64,000 nucleotides of DNA from an uncultured Clostridia bacterium (GCA_904419945.1 CAJFTM010000001.1:25390-89389), one strand, 5' to 3'. Shown: positions 36,857-46,390, counted from the stretch's first letter. Notes: generated by a model from the letters alone, not told the origin. Translations and numbers: made by a program.

Positions 36857-38210
36857 ACTTTTGCGGATCTACCGTCCCCTGTATGAGTATTTGGACGGGT
36901 TGAATATTTACGGCGTGCGCAATCTTGCGCGCGCATTCGGCGTCAATGCACCGACATCGGAGAAAAAGCATGAGCTGATCGTACGCCTGATCGGGGTCGC
37001 ATCCGGCATCGTAGCACCGGAACCGCGCAGCAATAAGGGGGCGCGCGTCAAATCGGCGGAGGTGCCGCCGGAAAACATCGAGCAGGTCCGCCGTCTCCTC
37101 GCAGAATGTAAAGAGGCGATGCCCTTTCTTGCCGGGCCGGACAGTGCGGAAAAGGCAGAGTTTCATGACAGTGCCGCCGATCGCCGTACCTCCGGCGGGT
37201 ATGCAGACCGCCGCTGTATCGGCATCTTGGAGTGCCTCGGCGCGGGCGGACGCCTCTGCACAAAAGACGGTGCCCGTACAGATGTGTTCGTGGCACAGTC
37301 GTGTATCGATGAATATCGACTGCGTGAAGGGGATCTGATCTCCGGATATGCCGGTGAACGCCGGGAAGGCGGTGCCGAGGTCGTTCAAGTGATCGGCGTA
37401 GGAGGGCTGGCTCCCTCCGTGACGCGCGCCCTGTTCGAAGATTTTTCTGCACAGTTTCCGGCCGAACGGATCTCGCTTTCGTCCTCTGCGTGCGCGCCCA
37501 TGCGGGCGGCCGATCTTCTGTGCCCGATCGGGAAGGGACAGCGCGTCCTGTTCCGTGCGCCGGCTGCGGGCGGCAAAACTTCTTTTATCCGGGAAATGGC
37601 GCACTGCGCTGCCTTGGCGGATCTGCGTACGGTCATCCTTGCATTCGGGCGCCCGGAGGAATGTTCCGAGCTTTCTGCGGCCGTTCCGTCGGCTTCCGTC
37701 TTTGCGGCGCCTTTCGGGGCGCTTCCGGCAGAAAGGCTGCGCGCCGCCCGTTTGGCGCTCGCTTACTGCAAGCGCATTGCCGAAGCGGGAGGGGATGCGG
37801 TCCTGTTGCTCGATTCTCTCGCCGAACTGGTCCGCGCCTGTGCGGCGGAAGCCGATTATCACGGCGAGCGCAGAGCAGAGGTACTTTCCTTTGCCGAGAG
37901 GCTGTTTGCATCGGCGCGCCGGCTGAAGGGAGCTGGTTCTCTGACCGTCGTGGCATCGGCGCCGTCGGAAGATGGATCGATCGATCGGTTCGCGGATGCT
38001 GCCAACAGTCTGTTGTACGGTTCCGCTGAATGGATCGCTCCCGGAGAGGGATTCGGTATCGATTTTGCCCGGTCGTCTACGCAGCGGGCGGATATGCTTT
38101 TGAATGATGCAGAGCGCGCGTCGGCAGCTTCTCTGCGCGCACAGATCGCGCAGAACGGCGCTTCCGGCATGGCCGCGGTTTTGCAAAGCATGAAAAAAGA
38201 GAATTTATAA
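36843..38210 (+). CDS. Rho-like transcription termination factor, divergent
   Basis: 455 residues. It has a Rho N-terminal helical domain (LNIYGVRNLARAFGV), an RNA-binding cold-shock-like part (about residues 120-170) and an ATPase core with P-loop APAAGGKTS (239-247) and Walker B LLLDSLAELVRA (321-332). Several invariant Rho parts are changed: DSITRLARA reads DSLAELVRA, the EFKGTGNMEL segment is replaced by SLLYGSAEWIAP, NRSGTRxEELL reads ARSSTQRADMLL, and the C-terminus is short. The start at 36843 follows GAGAGGAGG. Either this lineage's only Rho or a paralogue with altered activity. Confidence 0.85.
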   Translation: MRESELLRIYRPLYEYLDGLNIYGVRNLARAFGVNAPTSEKKHELIVRLIGVASGIVAPEPRSNKGARVKSAEVPPENIEQVRRLLAECKEAMPFLAGPDSAEKAEFHDSAADRRTSGGYADRRCIGILECLGAGGRLCTKDGARTDVFVAQSCIDEYRLREGDLISGYAGERREGGAEVVQVIGVGGLAPSVTRALFEDFSAQFPAERISLSSSACAPMRAADLLCPIGKGQRVLFRAPAAGGKTSFIREMAHCAALADLRTVILAFGRPEECSELSAAVPSASVFAAPFGALPAERLRAARLALAYCKRIAEAGGDAVLLLDSLAELVRACAAEADYHGERRAEVLSFAERLFASARRLKGAGSLTVVASAPSEDGSIDRFADAANSLLYGSAEWIAPGEGFGIDFARSSTQRADMLLNDAERASAASLRAQIAQNGASGMAAVLQSMKKENL

Positions 38211-38223
38211 AGAGGTATATGAT

Positions 38224-39177
38224 ATGAAAAAGTACTATGCAGGTATCGATTTTGGCGGAATGAGCGCTAAAGCCGGGCTTTTCGACTCTGAGGGGAATAT
38301 GATCGCCAAGGATACGGTCAAAACCTCGCGCGAGGAAGGCTATCTGACGACTGTCGTCAAGATGGCGCAGCTGGTGCGCGGTTTGAGCGAGCGGTACGGC
38401 GGAATGTCCGAAGTGGGGGCGGTAGGCATCGGCTCTCCCGGCGTCATCGACGGCGCTTCCGGCGTCGTGGTCCGCTGGAGCAACTATGACTGGCGCGATA
38501 TGCCGCTCGGGCCGGATCTTGCCGTCAAGCTGGGCGTACCCGTGTATGTCGCCAACGATGCGAACGCGGCCGCGCTCGGCGAAGCGAAGTTTGGTGCCGG
38601 CAAAAGCTACGAGGACAGTATCCTCATCACGCTCGGGACGGGTGTGGGCAGCGGCATCATCATCGGCGGGAAGATCTTTGAAGGTTTCCACGGCGCCGGC
38701 GGCGAGGCGGGCCATATGGTCGTTTCCATCGGCGGGATCCCCTGCGGCTGTGGCCGCCGCGGCTGTTTTGAGCAGTACGCTTCTGCGACTGCGCTCATGC
38801 GGGACACGAAGCGCGCCATGTTCGAACATAAGGACAGCCTGATGTGGAAGATCGCGGGCGATCCGGAAAATGTGGACGGGAAGACCGCTTTTGACGCCGC
38901 TAAGGCGGGCGACGAAGTCGGCAGCCAGGTCGTCAAAAATTATATCATGTACCTCGGGGAAGGGATCCTGAACCTTGTCGGCATTCTCCGTCCGCAGGCG
39001 ATCCTGTTGGGCGGAGGCGTTTCGAATCAGGGAGAATATCTCCTGCAGCCTTTGCGCAAATATGTCAGCGAGCGCCTGTATGTCGATTGCGAGCGCGTTC
39101 CCCTCGCGATCGTCCGCGCGACACTCGGCAATGATGCCGGCATCTATGGCGCGTATGCGCTCGCCGTCGGCAAGTAA
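38224..39177 (+). CDS. ROK-family sugar kinase, glucokinase-like
   Basis: 317 residues. Phosphate loop DFGGMSAKAGLFD at the start, sugar-binding NDANAAALGEAKFG with the catalytic Asp, GAGGEAGHMVV, and the ROK zinc site CGCGRRGCFEQYAS. It most likely phosphorylates glucose or a related hexose with ATP; ROK specificity is hard to read from sequence. It follows the Rho-like gene by 13 bases and is closed by a GC hairpin. Confidence 0.9.
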   Translation: MKKYYAGIDFGGMSAKAGLFDSEGNMIAKDTVKTSREEGYLTTVVKMAQLVRGLSERYGGMSEVGAVGIGSPGVIDGASGVVVRWSNYDWRDMPLGPDLAVKLGVPVYVANDANAAALGEAKFGAGKSYEDSILITLGTGVGSGIIIGGKIFEGFHGAGGEAGHMVVSIGGIPCGCGRRGCFEQYASATALMRDTKRAMFEHKDSLMWKIAGDPENVDGKTAFDAAKAGDEVGSQVVKNYIMYLGEGILNLVGILRPQAILLGGGVSNQGEYLLQPLRKYVSERLYVDCERVPLAIVRATLGNDAGIYGAYALAVGK

Positions 39178-39221
39178 GGACTGTTTTAGTCGGCGCGGTG
39201 AGCGCCCGATTCCAACCAAAG

Positions 39222-39251
39222 GACCGCGCGCCCGTATTCGGGCGCGCGGTC
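39222..39251 (+). terminator. GC hairpin after the ROK kinase gene
   Basis: Perfect 13-bp stem GACCGCGCGCCCG/CGGGCGCGCGGTC with loop TATT. No T-run follows, so it may be a weak or Rho-assisted terminator; it ends 16 bases before the next start. Confidence 0.55.
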
Positions 39252-39267
39252 TTCGGAGGGGAGGCTT

Positions 39268-40356
39268 ATGAACTCATCCGAAAAGAAAAAGAGAGGTCGA
39301 TGGATACGCCTTGCAAGCATTTTATTGGCCGTATTGCTTTCCCTCGCGATCGTGGCGGGTATCCTCGTCGATCGGTTTGTCGTTCGGTTGGATCATTTGG
39401 CGATGTTTTTGGCTGCGCCGGATATACCGGAGCGCCGCGCGGGCGAGCTGCGCGTCCATTTTGTGGATGTGGGGCAGGGCGACTGTACCATCATTGAATT
39501 TCCGGACGGCAAGACGATGATCGTCGATGCCGGGGATACGGGCATGTCTTCGCGTCGGGCGGTTATCTCGTACGCGCACGCTTTGGATATCGATACGTTT
39601 GATATTTTGCTGTTGACCCATCCGGACAGCGATCATGCCGGCGGGATGGCGGACGTGCTCGCGTGCTATGGCGCCGAGCAAATCTGGATGCCCTATTGTC
39701 TGAACACCCATGTCAATGAGCCGTACGCAGCGTTTGTGGAGGCTGCGGCGGAAAGCGGCGCATCTATGCTCATCTCGCAGATGTACCGCAGTGTCCTTTC
39801 AGATGATGCCGATCACTTTTATTACGGCATGATCCTTGCGCCCCTCTCTCCGGAGATCGAGGACAGCGCCTATACCGAGCCGAACGCCGCGCCGGCGGGA
39901 GAGGAGGAGTTCAATGATGCCTCTGCTGTCCTGTATATCGAGTACGCGGGCCGCAGGCTGCTTTTGACGGGAGACGCTTCCTCAAAAGTCGAGGATAAAC
40001 TGGTCGAGGATTATTTGGTGACGGAAGGGGAAATTTTTGCAGTTGAAGCGGAGGCGGAGTGGGGAAGACAGCTTTTGGAGCCTCGGCTGGAGGGACTGGA
40101 TTTTCTGAAAGCCGGGCATCACGGCAGTTCCGGATCGACAGGCAGGGATCTTGCCGAACTATGCTGCCCGAAGGCATTCTTTGTGAGCGCAGGGGCGGAC
40201 AATCCGTACGCGCATCCTTCCATGGCCTCGGCGGAGCGCGTCCTTGCAGCTTCGCCTTCCGCGCAGATCTGGCGCACGGACGAGGTCGGGAGTATTCTGT
40301 TGACCGTCCGTGCGGACGGTTCCTGGACGGCGGCAGCCGTCAATGATCTTGCATGA
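39268..40356 (+). CDS. ComEC/Rec2-like metallo-hydrolase, membrane-anchored
   Basis: 362 residues: short basic start, one membrane helix (residues about 12-36), then a metallo-beta-lactamase domain of the ComEC C-terminal type with VHFVDVGQGDCTII, the metal motif LLTHPDSDHAGG, LLLTGDASSKVED and KAGHHGSSGS. The catalytic domain should lie outside the cell, as a stand-alone extracellular nuclease or phosphodiesterase. It lacks the ComEC channel helices. GGAGGGGAGG precedes the ATG. Confidence 0.86.
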   Translation: MNSSEKKKRGRWIRLASILLAVLLSLAIVAGILVDRFVVRLDHLAMFLAAPDIPERRAGELRVHFVDVGQGDCTIIEFPDGKTMIVDAGDTGMSSRRAVISYAHALDIDTFDILLLTHPDSDHAGGMADVLACYGAEQIWMPYCLNTHVNEPYAAFVEAAAESGASMLISQMYRSVLSDDADHFYYGMILAPLSPEIEDSAYTEPNAAPAGEEEFNDASAVLYIEYAGRRLLLTGDASSKVEDKLVEDYLVTEGEIFAVEAEAEWGRQLLEPRLEGLDFLKAGHHGSSGSTGRDLAELCCPKAFFVSAGADNPYAHPSMASAERVLAASPSAQIWRTDEVGSILLTVRADGSWTAAAVNDLA

Positions 40357-40404
40357 GAGATCTTCTGCGGGAAGATCTTTACGAATATACGGAGAAATTG
40401 AATT

Positions 40405-41535
40405 ATGCTGAAATGGATGACGAGCGGTGAGTCGCACGGCAGGGCGCTCACAGCGATCGTAGAAGGGCTTCCTTCCAATTTAGAAGTGGACACAGAGGAG
40501 ATCGATCATTATCTTGCGCTGCGCCAGAGCGGATACGGCCGCGGGGCGCGGCAGAAGATCGAATCGGACCGCGTACAGATCTTATCCGGGGTGCGCGATC
40601 GGCGCACGCTGGGCAGCCCCGTCTGTCTGCTCGTAGAAAATCGCGATTATGTCAACTGGGAGCCGTATATGTCCCCTTATGGGGCGGATGTGAGTGCCCG
40701 CCGACTGACGCGCGTGCGCCCGGGGCATGCCGATCTGACAGGGCTGCGCAAGTATGATCAGACGGATGCGCGCAACATTTTGGAGCGGGCATCCGCCCGC
40801 GAAACGGCAGTGCGCGTTGCGGCGGGTACGCTCGCGCGCATGTTCCTGCGCGCGCTCGGGGTCGAGGTGACGGGCTATGTCCGCTCGGTCGCCGGGATCA
40901 CAGACGAACGGGAATATACCTTCGAGGAATTGCGCGGTGTGCAGCAGTCTGAGCTTTTTATGCCTGACGAAGTACTTTGCAAACAAGCAAAAGAGCGCAT
41001 CGATGCGATCAAAGAAGCGAAAGATACGGCCGGAGGCATCGTCGAGGTGCGAGTGCGCGGGCTGAAAAGCGGGTTTGGAAGCTGCATGAGTTACGGTGAA
41101 AAGCTGGACGGACATCTCGCCGGCGCGGTCATGGGGATCCAGGCGATCAAGGGCGTCGAGATCGGCTTGGGCTTTGCTGCGGCGATGCGGCCGGGCAGCG
41201 CCGTTCATGACGAGATCTATTCGGAAAACGGCCGCTTTGTGCGCCGCACCAACAATGCGGGCGGCATCGAAGGGGGTATGTCCAACGGGGAAGAGATCGT
41301 CCTGCGGGCGGCAATGAAGCCGATTCCCACCCTTATGCGCGGGCTGAACACGGTCGATTTTGAGACGGGCGAGGCCTGCCGCGCGGCAACGGAGCGCAGC
41401 GACGTCTGTGCGATTTGTGCCTGCGAAGTGGTCGTCGAGAGTACGGTCTGCTTTGCGCTCGCACAAAAGGTGCTGGAGAGGCTGGGCGGCGACAATATGA
41501 GGGAGATCGCCGCGCGATACGGCGCTCTCGCCTAA
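40405..41535 (+). CDS. aroC: chorismate synthase
   Basis: Final step of the shikimate pathway; FMN-dependent elimination of phosphate from EPSP. The 376-residue protein has the signatures GESHGRALTAIVEG at the start, RVRPGHADLTGLRKYD near residue 104 and the late NAGGIEGGMSNGEE. Length is typical. First gene of aroC-B-A-E-Q-K. An ACGGAGA site precedes it. Confidence 0.97.
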   Translation: MLKWMTSGESHGRALTAIVEGLPSNLEVDTEEIDHYLALRQSGYGRGARQKIESDRVQILSGVRDRRTLGSPVCLLVENRDYVNWEPYMSPYGADVSARRLTRVRPGHADLTGLRKYDQTDARNILERASARETAVRVAAGTLARMFLRALGVEVTGYVRSVAGITDEREYTFEELRGVQQSELFMPDEVLCKQAKERIDAIKEAKDTAGGIVEVRVRGLKSGFGSCMSYGEKLDGHLAGAVMGIQAIKGVEIGLGFAAAMRPGSAVHDEIYSENGRFVRRTNNAGGIEGGMSNGEEIVLRAAMKPIPTLMRGLNTVDFETGEACRAATERSDVCAICACEVVVESTVCFALAQKVLERLGGDNMREIAARYGALA

Positions 41536-41544
41536 GGAGGGACT

Positions 41545-42597
41545 ATGCAGATCATAGAAGTGCATACAAAATCGCGGCCGAGCACGGTGTTTTGCGGCGC
41601 GGGTTCTGCCGAGATGGCTTCCGAATACCTGCGCGGTGCGCAGGCTTTCGTCGTTACCGATACCAATGTTTCCCGCCTGTATTCGGAGCGGATCGCACAG
41701 CTGTTTCCCGGGGCGCCCGTCTGCGTGCTTCCCGCGGGAGAGCGCTATAAAAGCCGGACAAGTTTGTTTCGCATCCTCGACGCGATGCTGGATGCGCGCC
41801 TGCATCGTTCCTCCGTCGTCGTCGCGCTCGGCGGGGGTGTGATCGGAGATATGGCGGGCCTCGCCGCGGCCCTGTATATGCGCGGGACCCGTATCGTCCA
41901 AATGCCGACGACCCTTCTTGCGCAGGTGGATAGTTCCGTCGGCGGCAAGACAGCGGTCGATTATCGCGGCGTCAAAAATGTGATCGGGGCGTTTTATCAG
42001 CCGGAGCGCGTCTACTGTGACCCGCTCTTTTTGGAAACACTCCCTCCGCGCGAGATCCGCTGCGGTCTCGGTGAAATCATCAAGACCGCTCTTTTGGACG
42101 ATTCCATCGGTCAAAAGATCCGCGAAAACACGGGCCGTCTGCACGATCTTGCCTTTCTGCACGATCTTGCGGCGGATTGCGTCCGTTTTAAGGCGGGCAT
42201 CGTCGAGCGGGATGAAACGGAAAGCAGCGGCCTGCGCAAGTGTCTCAATCTCGGCCATACGACGGGACACGCGCTCGAATTGCTCTGCGGCAGGCGCTCG
42301 CACGGAGAATATGTGCTGATCGGCCTTTGGCTGGAGAGTTTTATTGCGGAGGGAGAGGGGGTGTGTACACCCGCTTATGCACAGGAAGTGCGCAGCTTCC
42401 TCTCTCTTGTTCAGCCCCGCATTCCGCGCATTCCCAATGCTGCGGAGGGGTTGCGGTACGCTCTGCTCGACAAAAAGAACAATGGCGGCGATATTTCCTT
42501 CATCCTGCCCAAGGCGCGCGGAGAATATGCAGAACTGGCTCTCACGCCCGAACGATATGAGCGGTATTTGAACATCCTTGCGGGGGAACAGGCATGA
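41545..42597 (+). CDS. aroB: 3-dehydroquinate synthase
   Basis: Converts DAHP to 3-dehydroquinate using NAD+ and a divalent metal. The 350-residue protein has GGGVIGDMAGLAAALYMRG near residue 95, TTLLAQVDSSVGGKTAVD near 122, and the metal ligands in KAGIVERDE and LNLGHTTGHALE. It starts nine bases after aroC behind AAGGAGG; its stop overlaps aroA. Confidence 0.96.
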   Translation: MQIIEVHTKSRPSTVFCGAGSAEMASEYLRGAQAFVVTDTNVSRLYSERIAQLFPGAPVCVLPAGERYKSRTSLFRILDAMLDARLHRSSVVVALGGGVIGDMAGLAAALYMRGTRIVQMPTTLLAQVDSSVGGKTAVDYRGVKNVIGAFYQPERVYCDPLFLETLPPREIRCGLGEIIKTALLDDSIGQKIRENTGRLHDLAFLHDLAADCVRFKAGIVERDETESSGLRKCLNLGHTTGHALELLCGRRSHGEYVLIGLWLESFIAEGEGVCTPAYAQEVRSFLSLVQPRIPRIPNAAEGLRYALLDKKNNGGDISFILPKARGEYAELALTPERYERYLNILAGEQA

Positions 42598-43835
42598 AGA
42601 TCCGTCCTCGTTTTTCTTTTTCCGGCGATTTTAAGATCCCGGGCGATAAATCGATCACGCACCGCGCTGTGCTTTTCAACGGCATCGCGGCCGGAGAAGC
42701 TGTCGTTACCAATGCGCTTTTGGGCGCCGATTGCCTCTCTTCCGTCGCCTGTATGCGCGCCCTCGGGGCGCAGATCGAGGTAGAGGGGGATAAGATTCAT
42801 GTGCGCGGGGCGCAGGGGCTGCGCGCGGCCGATTGTGACTGCGGCAACAGCGGTACGACCATGCGCCTGCTCATGGGCCTCGTGGCGGGGCAGGGCGTGG
42901 ATGCGCGCCTGACGGGAGACGATTCCCTCTCCCGTCGCCCGATGGAGCGGGTGGCGGCGCCCCTGCGCCTATTGGGTGCTGACATCGAGACGACGGAAGG
43001 GTATGCGCCCGTCGCGGTGCGTCCTGCCCGCCTGTGCGGTTGCACGGTGGATACGCAGGTCGCCAGTGCACAGGTCAAGAGCGCACTCATCCTCGCGGCA
43101 CTGGGCGCAGACGGCGAGACGGTCGTGCGCGAACCTCTCCTTTCGCGCGATCATACCGAGCGCATGCTTGCGGCGATGGGGGCAGATCTTCACGCGGACG
43201 GCTGTACGGTAACAGTGCGGCGCAGTTCGCTGCGCGCGGTCGATGTTGCCGTACCGGCAGATATTTCCAGTGCGGCCTATTTTATGGCGCTCGGCGCATT
43301 GTGCGGCGAAACGCTCTGCCGCGGCGTCGGCATCAATCCCACGCGTACGGGCATCCTGACCGTATTCGATCAGATGGGCGTCGATTACGCGCTGGAAAAT
43401 ATGCGCACGGTGTGCGGCGAACCGGTCGCGGATATTCGTGTCCGTAAATCCGCTCTGCGAGCCGTGCGGCTCGGCAGAGCGGTCATGCCTTCCCTGATCG
43501 ACGAATTGCCCGTCATCGCAGTACTCTGTGCCTATGCGGACGGAGAGAGCGTTATCTCGGGAGCGGAGGAGCTGCGCGTGAAAGAGAGCGACCGCATCCG
43601 TACGACGGCGGCGATGCTGACGGCGCTCGGCGGCGATGTGGAGGAGCGTCCGGATGGCTTTATCATCCGCGGCAAAAAGAAACTGCGCGGCGGAACGGTC
43701 GATTCCTGTGCGGATCATCGCATCGCCATGAGCGGCGCCGTCGCGCTCGCGGCGAGCGAGCAGGGCGGCGAGATTCTCGGCGCAGAGTGCGTCGACATCT
43801 CCTTCCCGAACTTTTTTACCTTGCTTGATTCCTGA
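42594..43835 (+). CDS. aroA: EPSP synthase (3-phosphoshikimate 1-carboxyvinyltransferase)
   Basis: Transfers enolpyruvyl from PEP to shikimate 3-phosphate. The 413-residue protein has PGDKSITHRAVLFN at the start, NSGTTMRLLMGL near residue 84, SRRPMERV near 118 and the catalytic LRVKESDRI near 325. The PEP-binding segment reads GNSGTTMRL, as in the AroA family. Coupled to aroB by ATGA overlap. Confidence 0.97.
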   Translation: MKIRPRFSFSGDFKIPGDKSITHRAVLFNGIAAGEAVVTNALLGADCLSSVACMRALGAQIEVEGDKIHVRGAQGLRAADCDCGNSGTTMRLLMGLVAGQGVDARLTGDDSLSRRPMERVAAPLRLLGADIETTEGYAPVAVRPARLCGCTVDTQVASAQVKSALILAALGADGETVVREPLLSRDHTERMLAAMGADLHADGCTVTVRRSSLRAVDVAVPADISSAAYFMALGALCGETLCRGVGINPTRTGILTVFDQMGVDYALENMRTVCGEPVADIRVRKSALRAVRLGRAVMPSLIDELPVIAVLCAYADGESVISGAEELRVKESDRIRTTAAMLTALGGDVEERPDGFIIRGKKKLRGGTVDSCADHRIAMSGAVALAASEQGGEILGAECVDISFPNFFTLLDS

Positions 43836-43853
43836 AAACGGAGGTATACCATC

Positions 43854-44654
43854 ATGTATAAAATGGCAGTGATCGGAAAAGACGTGTCCAAATCGGACAG
43901 TGCAAAAATGCACACATTTGATTTTCGCGGTTTGGGCAGCGAGTGCGAGTATGAACTGATCTCGGTTTCCAAGGAGGATCTGGACAGTACGGTCAAGCGC
44001 CTGATGTCGGGCGATTACGATGCGTTCAATGTCACGATCCCATATAAGCTGGATATTATTCCCTATCTTGACCGCCTCGAGGGGGATGCGCGCACTTTCG
44101 GCGCCGTCAACCTCGTAAAGGAAAAAGTCGGCTATAATACGGACGGGATCGGCTTTCAGCTCCTGCTCGAAAATAACGGGATCCGTCCCAAGGGGATGAA
44201 GGTGCTCGTGCTCGGCGCAGGGGGCGCTGGCCGCAGTGCAGTCAAAAAACTCGCGGATGCAGGGGCGGATGTCTATGTCTATGATCTGCGCAAAGAGAGT
44301 GTGGATAAACTTTACGAGGAATTTGGATGCTTTACGCCGCTTGCTGTCCTTGAACCGGACGATTATGACCTCATCATCAACATCACGGGCGTGGGCATGC
44401 ATAAGACGGAGGGCATCTCACCTGTCGGCGCAGACATTTTGTCCCGCACGAAAATGGCGTGTGACCTCATTTATTATCCGCGCAAGAGCGAGTTTCTGCG
44501 CATTGCCGAATCGCTGGGCAAACCCATCCTGAACGGGGAGGGCATGCTGTTTTATCAGGCGTATTACGGCGACTGCATCGTCCTCGGCAGAGAGCCGAAT
44601 GCGGAGGAGGCAAAGGCACTCTTTGAAGAATATCGTCGGGTATATCCTGATTAA
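43854..44654 (+). CDS. aroE: shikimate dehydrogenase
   Basis: NADPH reduction of 3-dehydroshikimate. 266 residues; the substrate site reads SKSDSAKMH (usual SLSPxxHN), with the catalytic Lys in FNVTIPYK and Asp in YNTDGIGF. The nucleotide turn is VLGAGGAGRSAVKKL and the late GMLFYQAYYG matches the family. The divergent N-terminal pocket and compact length suggest a diverged AroE, but the pathway context makes the role likely. GGAGG lies before the ATG. Confidence 0.92.
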   Translation: MYKMAVIGKDVSKSDSAKMHTFDFRGLGSECEYELISVSKEDLDSTVKRLMSGDYDAFNVTIPYKLDIIPYLDRLEGDARTFGAVNLVKEKVGYNTDGIGFQLLLENNGIRPKGMKVLVLGAGGAGRSAVKKLADAGADVYVYDLRKESVDKLYEEFGCFTPLAVLEPDDYDLIINITGVGMHKTEGISPVGADILSRTKMACDLIYYPRKSEFLRIAESLGKPILNGEGMLFYQAYYGDCIVLGREPNAEEAKALFEEYRRVYPD

Positions 44655-44713
44655 ATCAATTTGCAAAGTATTGTGCCACACATAAAAAGAATTAAATCAG
44701 AGGATAAACGGCA

Positions 44714-45130
44714 ATGAAATTATTGTTTTTGAACGGTGTCAACCTGAATATGACCGGACGCCGCGAAAAGGGCGTTTACGGTACGGAAACGCTGGAAGAT
44801 ATCAATGCTCAGCTCGAACGCTTCTGCAAGGACCGCGGGGCGGAATGCGAGTTTTTCCAGACGAATCTCGAAGGGGAGCTCTGCACGAAGATCCAGCAGG
44901 CGGATGCAGACGGCATTATTTTGAATGCCGGGGCGTTCACCCATTACAGCTACGCCCTGCGCGATGCGATCGCCTCCGTCCCGACGCCCGTCGTCGAAGT
45001 GCACATGTCGAACGTGCACGCGCGCGAGCCTTTCCGCCGCAATTCGGTCATCTCCGAGGTGTGCCGCGGCACGGTGCTCGGCTTCGGGAAAAAGAGTTAC
45101 TTTCTGGCGGCGGAGAGCTTTTTGTTATGA
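44714..45130 (+). CDS. aroQ: 3-dehydroquinate dehydratase, type II
   Basis: Dehydrates 3-dehydroquinate to 3-dehydroshikimate. The 138-residue small dodecameric-type enzyme has FLNGVNLNMTGRREKGVYG at the start, holding the catalytic Arg and Tyr loop, NAGAFTHYSYAL and EVHMSNVHARE with the catalytic His. Its end overlaps aroK by four bases. Confidence 0.96.
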   Translation: MKLLFLNGVNLNMTGRREKGVYGTETLEDINAQLERFCKDRGAECEFFQTNLEGELCTKIQQADADGIILNAGAFTHYSYALRDAIASVPTPVVEVHMSNVHAREPFRRNSVISEVCRGTVLGFGKKSYFLAAESFLL

Positions 45131-45645
45131 ATATCGTACTCTGTGGAATGATGGGGGCCGGTAAGACGACCATCGGTATTCGCCTATCCGAGCTGACGGG
45201 GATGCGCTGGTATGATACGGATGATTTGATCGTCGATAAGTATGGGCGCATCGCGGATATCTTTGAATACTACGGCGAGGGGCGCTTCCGCCAGATCGAG
45301 ACGGAGATCGTCCATCGCGTGGCGGGTGAGGACAACTGCGTCATCTCGACGGGAGGCGGCTGTGTGCTCCGCCCGGAAAACAGCGCCGCTTTTAAGGAAG
45401 GGGGCGGAAAGATCGTATTTCTCAAAGTGGATCTCGAGGTGTTGTTTGCGCGCACGGGGCATACCGGCGATGAACGCCCGCTCTTGAAAAACACGACGTT
45501 TGAGAAGATGCGCGCCCTGCTCGAACAGCGCACGCCGATTTACGAAAGCTGTGCAGACTATACGGTCGACACCAACGGCAAGGGCATCGACGAGGTTGCC
45601 CGGGAGATTGTTTCGGCCTTCGATCTCCCGCTGATCGGTGGCTGA
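45127..45645 (+). CDS. aroK: shikimate kinase
   Basis: Phosphorylates shikimate with ATP. 172 residues with Walker A GMMGAGKTTIG at residue 7, DTDDLIV (shikimate Asp) near 32, RFRQIETEIV and STGGGCV near 80, and the lid Arg in DERPLL. The start at 45127 overlaps aroQ (ATGA); the frame is open from 44845 but inside aroQ. Confidence 0.95.
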   Translation: MNIVLCGMMGAGKTTIGIRLSELTGMRWYDTDDLIVDKYGRIADIFEYYGEGRFRQIETEIVHRVAGEDNCVISTGGGCVLRPENSAAFKEGGGKIVFLKVDLEVLFARTGHTGDERPLLKNTTFEKMRALLEQRTPIYESCADYTVDTNGKGIDEVAREIVSAFDLPLIGG

Positions 45646-45646
45646 G

Positions 45647-46357
45647 ATGGGCATGGTTTTCGTGACGGGCGGTTCCCGCGGGATCGGCAGGGCGGTCTGT
45701 ACGGCGTTTGCGCGGACGGGCCGTGATGTCGCGTTCTGCTATTCGCGGGATGAGGATGGGGCTCGCGAGACGGTCCGGCAGATCGAGCGGGAGGGCGTGG
45801 GGGCGCTGTCTCTGCGCGCGGATGTTTCTGACGAATCCGCTGTCAAGGCGATGTTTTCCTCCCTTTTCGGCATCGAGATCCTCGTCAACAATGCGGGCAT
45901 TGCGCTTTTTGAGCAGATACAGAGTACTACGTCAGACATGTGGCGTCGGGTCTTTGCCGTCAATGTGGATGGGGCTTTCTTTTGTACGCGCGAAGTGATC
46001 CCGAAATTCCTGCGCCGCGGCGGCGGGTGTATCGTCAACATTTCCTCCGTCTGGGGGGAGGTCGGCGCCTCGTGCGAGGCGGCGTATTCCGCTTCCAAAG
46101 CGGCGCTGATCGGCTTTACGAAGGCTGCGGCCAAGGAACTTGCCCCGTCGGGGATCCGCGTCAATTGTGTTTCCTGCGGGATCATCGATACCGACATGAA
46201 TGCCCGCCTGTCCGATCGAGAAAGGGAGGAATTTCTTTCCGCGGTGCCGTGCGGCAGGGTCGGTACGGCTGAGGAGGTCGCTGCGGCGGCCGTGTTTCTC
46301 GCCGAACATCGATATGTGACAGGCGAAGTACTTCGCGTCGATGGCGGATTGCTGTAA
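45647..46357 (+). CDS. FabG-like short-chain dehydrogenase/reductase
   Basis: 236 residues, classical SDR: cofactor turn FVTGGSRGIGRAV, LVNNAGIALF, catalytic Ser in NISSVWGE and the YSASK motif, ending with VTGEVLRVDGGLL. It resembles 3-oxoacyl-ACP reductases, but standing alone after aroK its substrate is open. Start uncertain: GTG 45638, ATG 45647 or ATG 45653; ATG 45647 follows GGTGG. A T-rich terminator closes the aro cluster here. Confidence 0.88.
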   Translation: MGMVFVTGGSRGIGRAVCTAFARTGRDVAFCYSRDEDGARETVRQIEREGVGALSLRADVSDESAVKAMFSSLFGIEILVNNAGIALFEQIQSTTSDMWRRVFAVNVDGAFFCTREVIPKFLRRGGGCIVNISSVWGEVGASCEAAYSASKAALIGFTKAAAKELAPSGIRVNCVSCGIIDTDMNARLSDREREEFLSAVPCGRVGTAEEVAAAAVFLAEHRYVTGEVLRVDGGLL

Positions 46358-46390
46358 AAATGCGCTTTTTTATCGAATGACGTTTTTTTG

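Noticed and set aside
40582..42303. 573-codon open frame antisense to aroC-aroB
   Set aside because: Lies across two clear aro genes on the other strand and has no family features.
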